Positions 61,852-64,000 of a stretch of DNA of 64,000 bases are shown one piece after another. The DNA comes from Candidatus Gastranaerophilales bacterium (lineage in GTDB: Bacteria; Cyanobacteriota; Vampirovibrionia; Gastranaerophilales; Gastranaerophilaceae): positions 1 through 64,000 of the forward strand of contig CALVAR010000010.1 of the NCBI GenBank assembly GCA_944325575.1. Reading direction: 5' to 3'. Numbering within the stretch: the stretch's first letter is position 1; each line of letters begins with the position of its first letter. The translations under genes and the position numbers were made by a program. The notes beneath the pieces are model-generated. The model saw only the letters and a program-made list of their open reading frames with translations, was not told the DNA's origin and made no database searches.

Positions 61852-62301
61852 CTATATCTTTACTTTTACAACGGCTTTTTTTACATAAGAGGAGCTGTCT
61901 TGTTCAATGCATGGCATATGTGCGTCTTCCGGCATAAAAACGATAAAGTCTCCGGTTTTGGCTTCTAAAAATTCCCCTTTGCCTTCCAGAAAAACTATAT
62001 CGTTTGAGTCATCATAGAATGTTACGGGTTTGAAATTTTCTATACTGCCGTAACCTAACTTTTCCTCGCCTTTTGCAATAAACTGAATATCCGCATATTT
62101 TTTGTGTGCCTCAAATTTTCCTTCTTCAACCGGTTTTGTTTGGTAATCCTGCACGGATACAAAAATATCTTTGCCGTCAATTTCATATTTGCCGTTTGCC
62201 AGATTTAAAATATCCGTATGTTCCAGATATTCAAAACCTTTTTGAAATTTCTCTCCCAGATGATAATAGTTCTTTGCATTTTTAATATTATCTTTAATCA
62301 C
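61852..62301 (-). CDS. YhcH/YjgK/YiaL family protein (NanQ-like)
   Basis: A 149-residue beta-barrel (DUF386) protein. Family landmarks are FVSVQDYQTKPVEEGKFEAHKKYADIQFIAKGEEKLGY, and FLEAKTGDFIVFMPEDAHMPCI near the C-terminus with conserved His residues. Relatives act as anomerases for sialic acid or unknown sugars (NanQ). No sialic-acid gene lies nearby, so the sugar is open. It is monocistronic. Confidence 0.88.
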   Translation of the reverse strand: MIKDNIKNAKNYYHLGEKFQKGFEYLEHTDILNLANGKYEIDGKDIFVSVQDYQTKPVEEGKFEAHKKYADIQFIAKGEEKLGYGSIENFKPVTFYDDSNDIVFLEGKGEFLEAKTGDFIVFMPEDAHMPCIEQDSSSYVKKAVVKVKI

Positions 62302-62388
62302 TTTACTTCTCCCTTAACTTTTATTTACAAAGATTATAGCAAAATTTTAACTTCTGTGTTTTTATATTGTTGTAATAGGAAGATTATA

Positions 62389-63102
62389 ATGCCGTTATCT
62401 ATTAATAATAAAGTAAATACCTCTAACTCAAATGTGTTTAGCTCTTTTCAAAACACGGCGCACACAAAAAATGTTTACTCAACATTGCGTTATAAAAGAA
62501 ATCACAGGGTGGAAGAGGCTGATAAAAAGACAAAAATAGCTATAGGCACGGGTTCTGTTATAGCGACACTTTTGCCTATGATATTTTTTGCAAAAAAACA
62601 GCACGGTCTAAAAAGAATAAAAGATATTTTTAAAGTTGATTATGAGCTTAAAGAAGTACTTGCTTTGAGCACAACAAGTATAGCAGGCGGTGTAATCTCC
62701 GGTATTATTGCTGACAAAAAATCGAACAAAAAACGCAAAATACAAGAAGGTGTTTTCCAGTTTATGAACGCAACAATTCCTACAGCTCTTGTAGGCGGAG
62801 CAATGAAATTAATTGAAGATAACGTCAAGTATAAAGATTCAAAACCCGTGAAAGTTGCTGCTATAGTTACATCTTTGATAGCAGGCATGCCGCTTGCCGC
62901 TTTTATATCAAATATAATCAATGACCCTAAAGACAAAGAACCTGACAGAAAACTGACGCTGAAAGATTCCGTTATAAATATGGATGATGCTCTCGGGGCT
63001 CTTGTAGTTGCAAAAATACCGATTGTAAAAGACCTGCATCTTGAAAAAATCATGCCGGCAATATTTGCTTGGTGCGGTTACCGTGCGGGACAAAGTAACT
63101 AG
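62389..63102 (+). CDS. Uncharacterised membrane protein with SFQ variant of the SFG signature
   Basis: A 237-residue protein. The start MPLSINNKVNTSNSNVFSSF has AGGAAG upstream; a longer frame from 62218 would overlap the divergent YhcH gene. The Asn/Ser-rich N-terminus with SSFQN (residues 18-22) recalls the proteins at 584-2571. Hydrophobic, Gly/Ala-rich segments follow at about 50-68, 90-108, 120-140 and 155-175 (KVAAIVTSLIAGMPLAAFIS). No family was recognised. It may form a small membrane oligomer. Confidence 0.65.
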   Translation: MPLSINNKVNTSNSNVFSSFQNTAHTKNVYSTLRYKRNHRVEEADKKTKIAIGTGSVIATLLPMIFFAKKQHGLKRIKDIFKVDYELKEVLALSTTSIAGGVISGIIADKKSNKKRKIQEGVFQFMNATIPTALVGGAMKLIEDNVKYKDSKPVKVAAIVTSLIAGMPLAAFISNIINDPKDKEPDRKLTLKDSVINMDDALGALVVAKIPIVKDLHLEKIMPAIFAWCGYRAGQSN

Positions 63103-63132
63103 GTCATACACTTTTTCTTTTCATGCGGTTTT

Positions 63133-64000
63133 TTAATCCAATGAGAAGATGTCTTTCAAATCTTCGTAAGTGAGAGACTTGCCGATATTTCTGTCAACAG
63201 AAATTACGCTGTCAACAAGGTCTCTTTTTCTGGATTTAAGTTTTTGAATTTTTTCTTCAACCGTACCTTTTGTAATCATACGGTATACAAATACTTTCTT
63301 GGTCTGGCCTATACGATAAGCTCTGTCTGTTGCCTGATCTTCTACAGCCGGATTCCACCACGGGTCGTAGTGGATTACATAATCCGCACCCGTAAGGTTC
63401 AAACCGGTACCGCCGGCTTTTAAACTGATTAAGAAAATCGGAATTGTCGGGTCAGAATTGAATCGTTCCACGACTTCCTGTCTGTCTTTTGTACTTCCTG
63501 TCAGGTATTCGTGTTTGATATCTTCTTTAACCAGCCACTCTTTAATAATATCAAGCATATCAACAAACTGACTGAATAACAGGACTCTGTGTCCTTCAGA
63601 AATAATTTCTTCCAACATCACTTTAAGCTGCTCGAATTTGCCTGATTCTTTTATGCCTTTTACATTTTCTTTGTCGTATAGTCTCGGGTGGCAGCATATC
63701 TGTCTCAAGCGCAAGAGAGCAGAGAATATGGACATTCTGCTTTTTTCGATACCTTTTTCTTCGATGGATTTGAAAAGTTCTTCTCTTGTAGAATCCATAA
63801 CTTCGAGATAAAAATCTTTCTGCTCCGGTGTAAGTTCACAGTATGCAACGTTTTCGATTTTATCGGGAAGGTCTTTTGCAACATCTCTTTTCATACGGCG
63901 CAGGATAAACGGATAAATCTGTGATTTAAGACGTTTTTCAACCGTTTTGTCCTCACGCTCCATGATAGGTGTTACATAGCGGTAGTTAAATTCGTTTTTG
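63133..64000 (-). CDS. SNF2-family helicase, C-terminal part (runs off the window)
   Basis: The visible 289 residues are the end of a Swi2/Snf2 ATPase; the frame stays open to base 64000, so the N-terminal part lies beyond. YPFILRRMKRDVAKDLPDKIE closes the first RecA-like domain. The second shows HRVLLFSQFVDMLDII (motif IV), EYLTGSTKDRQEVVERF, LISLKAGGTGLNLTGADYVIHYDPWWNPAVEDQATDRAYRIGQTK (motifs V-VI with the arginine finger), and ends VDSVISVDRNIGKSLTYEDLKDIFSLD. Substrate unknown; such bacterial proteins remodel transcription or repair complexes. Confidence 0.93.
   Translation of the reverse strand, partial: KNEFNYRYVTPIMEREDKTVEKRLKSQIYPFILRRMKRDVAKDLPDKIENVAYCELTPEQKDFYLEVMDSTREELFKSIEEKGIEKSRMSIFSALLRLRQICCHPRLYDKENVKGIKESGKFEQLKVMLEEIISEGHRVLLFSQFVDMLDIIKEWLVKEDIKHEYLTGSTKDRQEVVERFNSDPTIPIFLISLKAGGTGLNLTGADYVIHYDPWWNPAVEDQATDRAYRIGQTKKVFVYRMITKGTVEEKIQKLKSRKRDLVDSVISVDRNIGKSLTYEDLKDIFSLD

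Overview
The window reads as chromosome of an AT-rich, diderm, non-photosynthetic bacterium. The best fit is a gut member of the cyanobacterial sister lineage (Melainabacteria / Vampirovibrionia, order Gastranaerophilales). This is inference, from a homologue of the cyanobacterial clock-input protein LdpA, an LptD-like outer-membrane assembly protein, a heptosyltransferase-like enzyme, an ADP-forming acetyl-CoA synthetase typical of fermenters, and many proteins with an Asn/Ser-rich N-terminus ending in SFG. No photosynthesis gene, tRNA, rRNA, CRISPR array, prophage or transposase gene was seen.

Layout. 0-6.5 kb: a small ACT-like regulator, two paralogous membrane proteins with the SFG signature, a dehydratase-activase-related protein, two tandem WYL regulators and YraN. 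7-10.5 kb: a one-carbon operon of core-MetE-like methionine synthase, CooC-like ATPase, FolD and a DUF3137-like protein. 10.6-14 kb: conserved small protein, GT9, then anhydro-MurNAc recycling (AnmK, MurQ). 14-18 kb: repeats, lysS and an isolated flagellin gene with a long leader. 18-21 kb: XRE regulator and groESL. 21-28 kb: five tandem polytopic GT-C-like proteins (three DUF2142), then on the other strand a GtrB-type glycosyltransferase, the LdpA-like protein, tilS and hpt. 32-39.4 kb: a large glycine-rich prepilin, an acyltransferase, a TPR protein, MgtC and two oligopeptide permeases. 39.6-43.2 kb: dnaN beside a strong oriC candidate, then an isochorismatase and a degenerate REC-GGDEF protein. 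43.4-48 kb: acd, hisF, pheS. 48.4-58 kb: a second glycine-rich prepilin, secA, a ZorAB/MotAB-like motor pair, prmA, accA and accD. 58-64 kb: lptD-like, an M23 peptidase, YhcH, another SFG-like membrane protein and a partial SNF2 helicase.

The most unusual content is non-coding. Seven copies of a defined element of about 174 bp (two hairpins, conserved ends) lie in both orientations between genes. Three copies carry extra hairpin modules inserted at fixed internal points, and related hairpins elsewhere are nested three or four deep, one inside the loop of another. One module keeps its flanks while its stem sequence is exchanged for a different but still palindromic one. No mobilising enzyme is present in the window, so the elements are presumably non-autonomous.

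The second strong observation is the 300 bp upstream of dnaN. It has an AT-only tract followed by a cluster of 9-mers close to the cyanobacterial DnaA box (mostly TTTTGAACA instead of TTTTCCACA), so it looks like a replication origin with an altered box.
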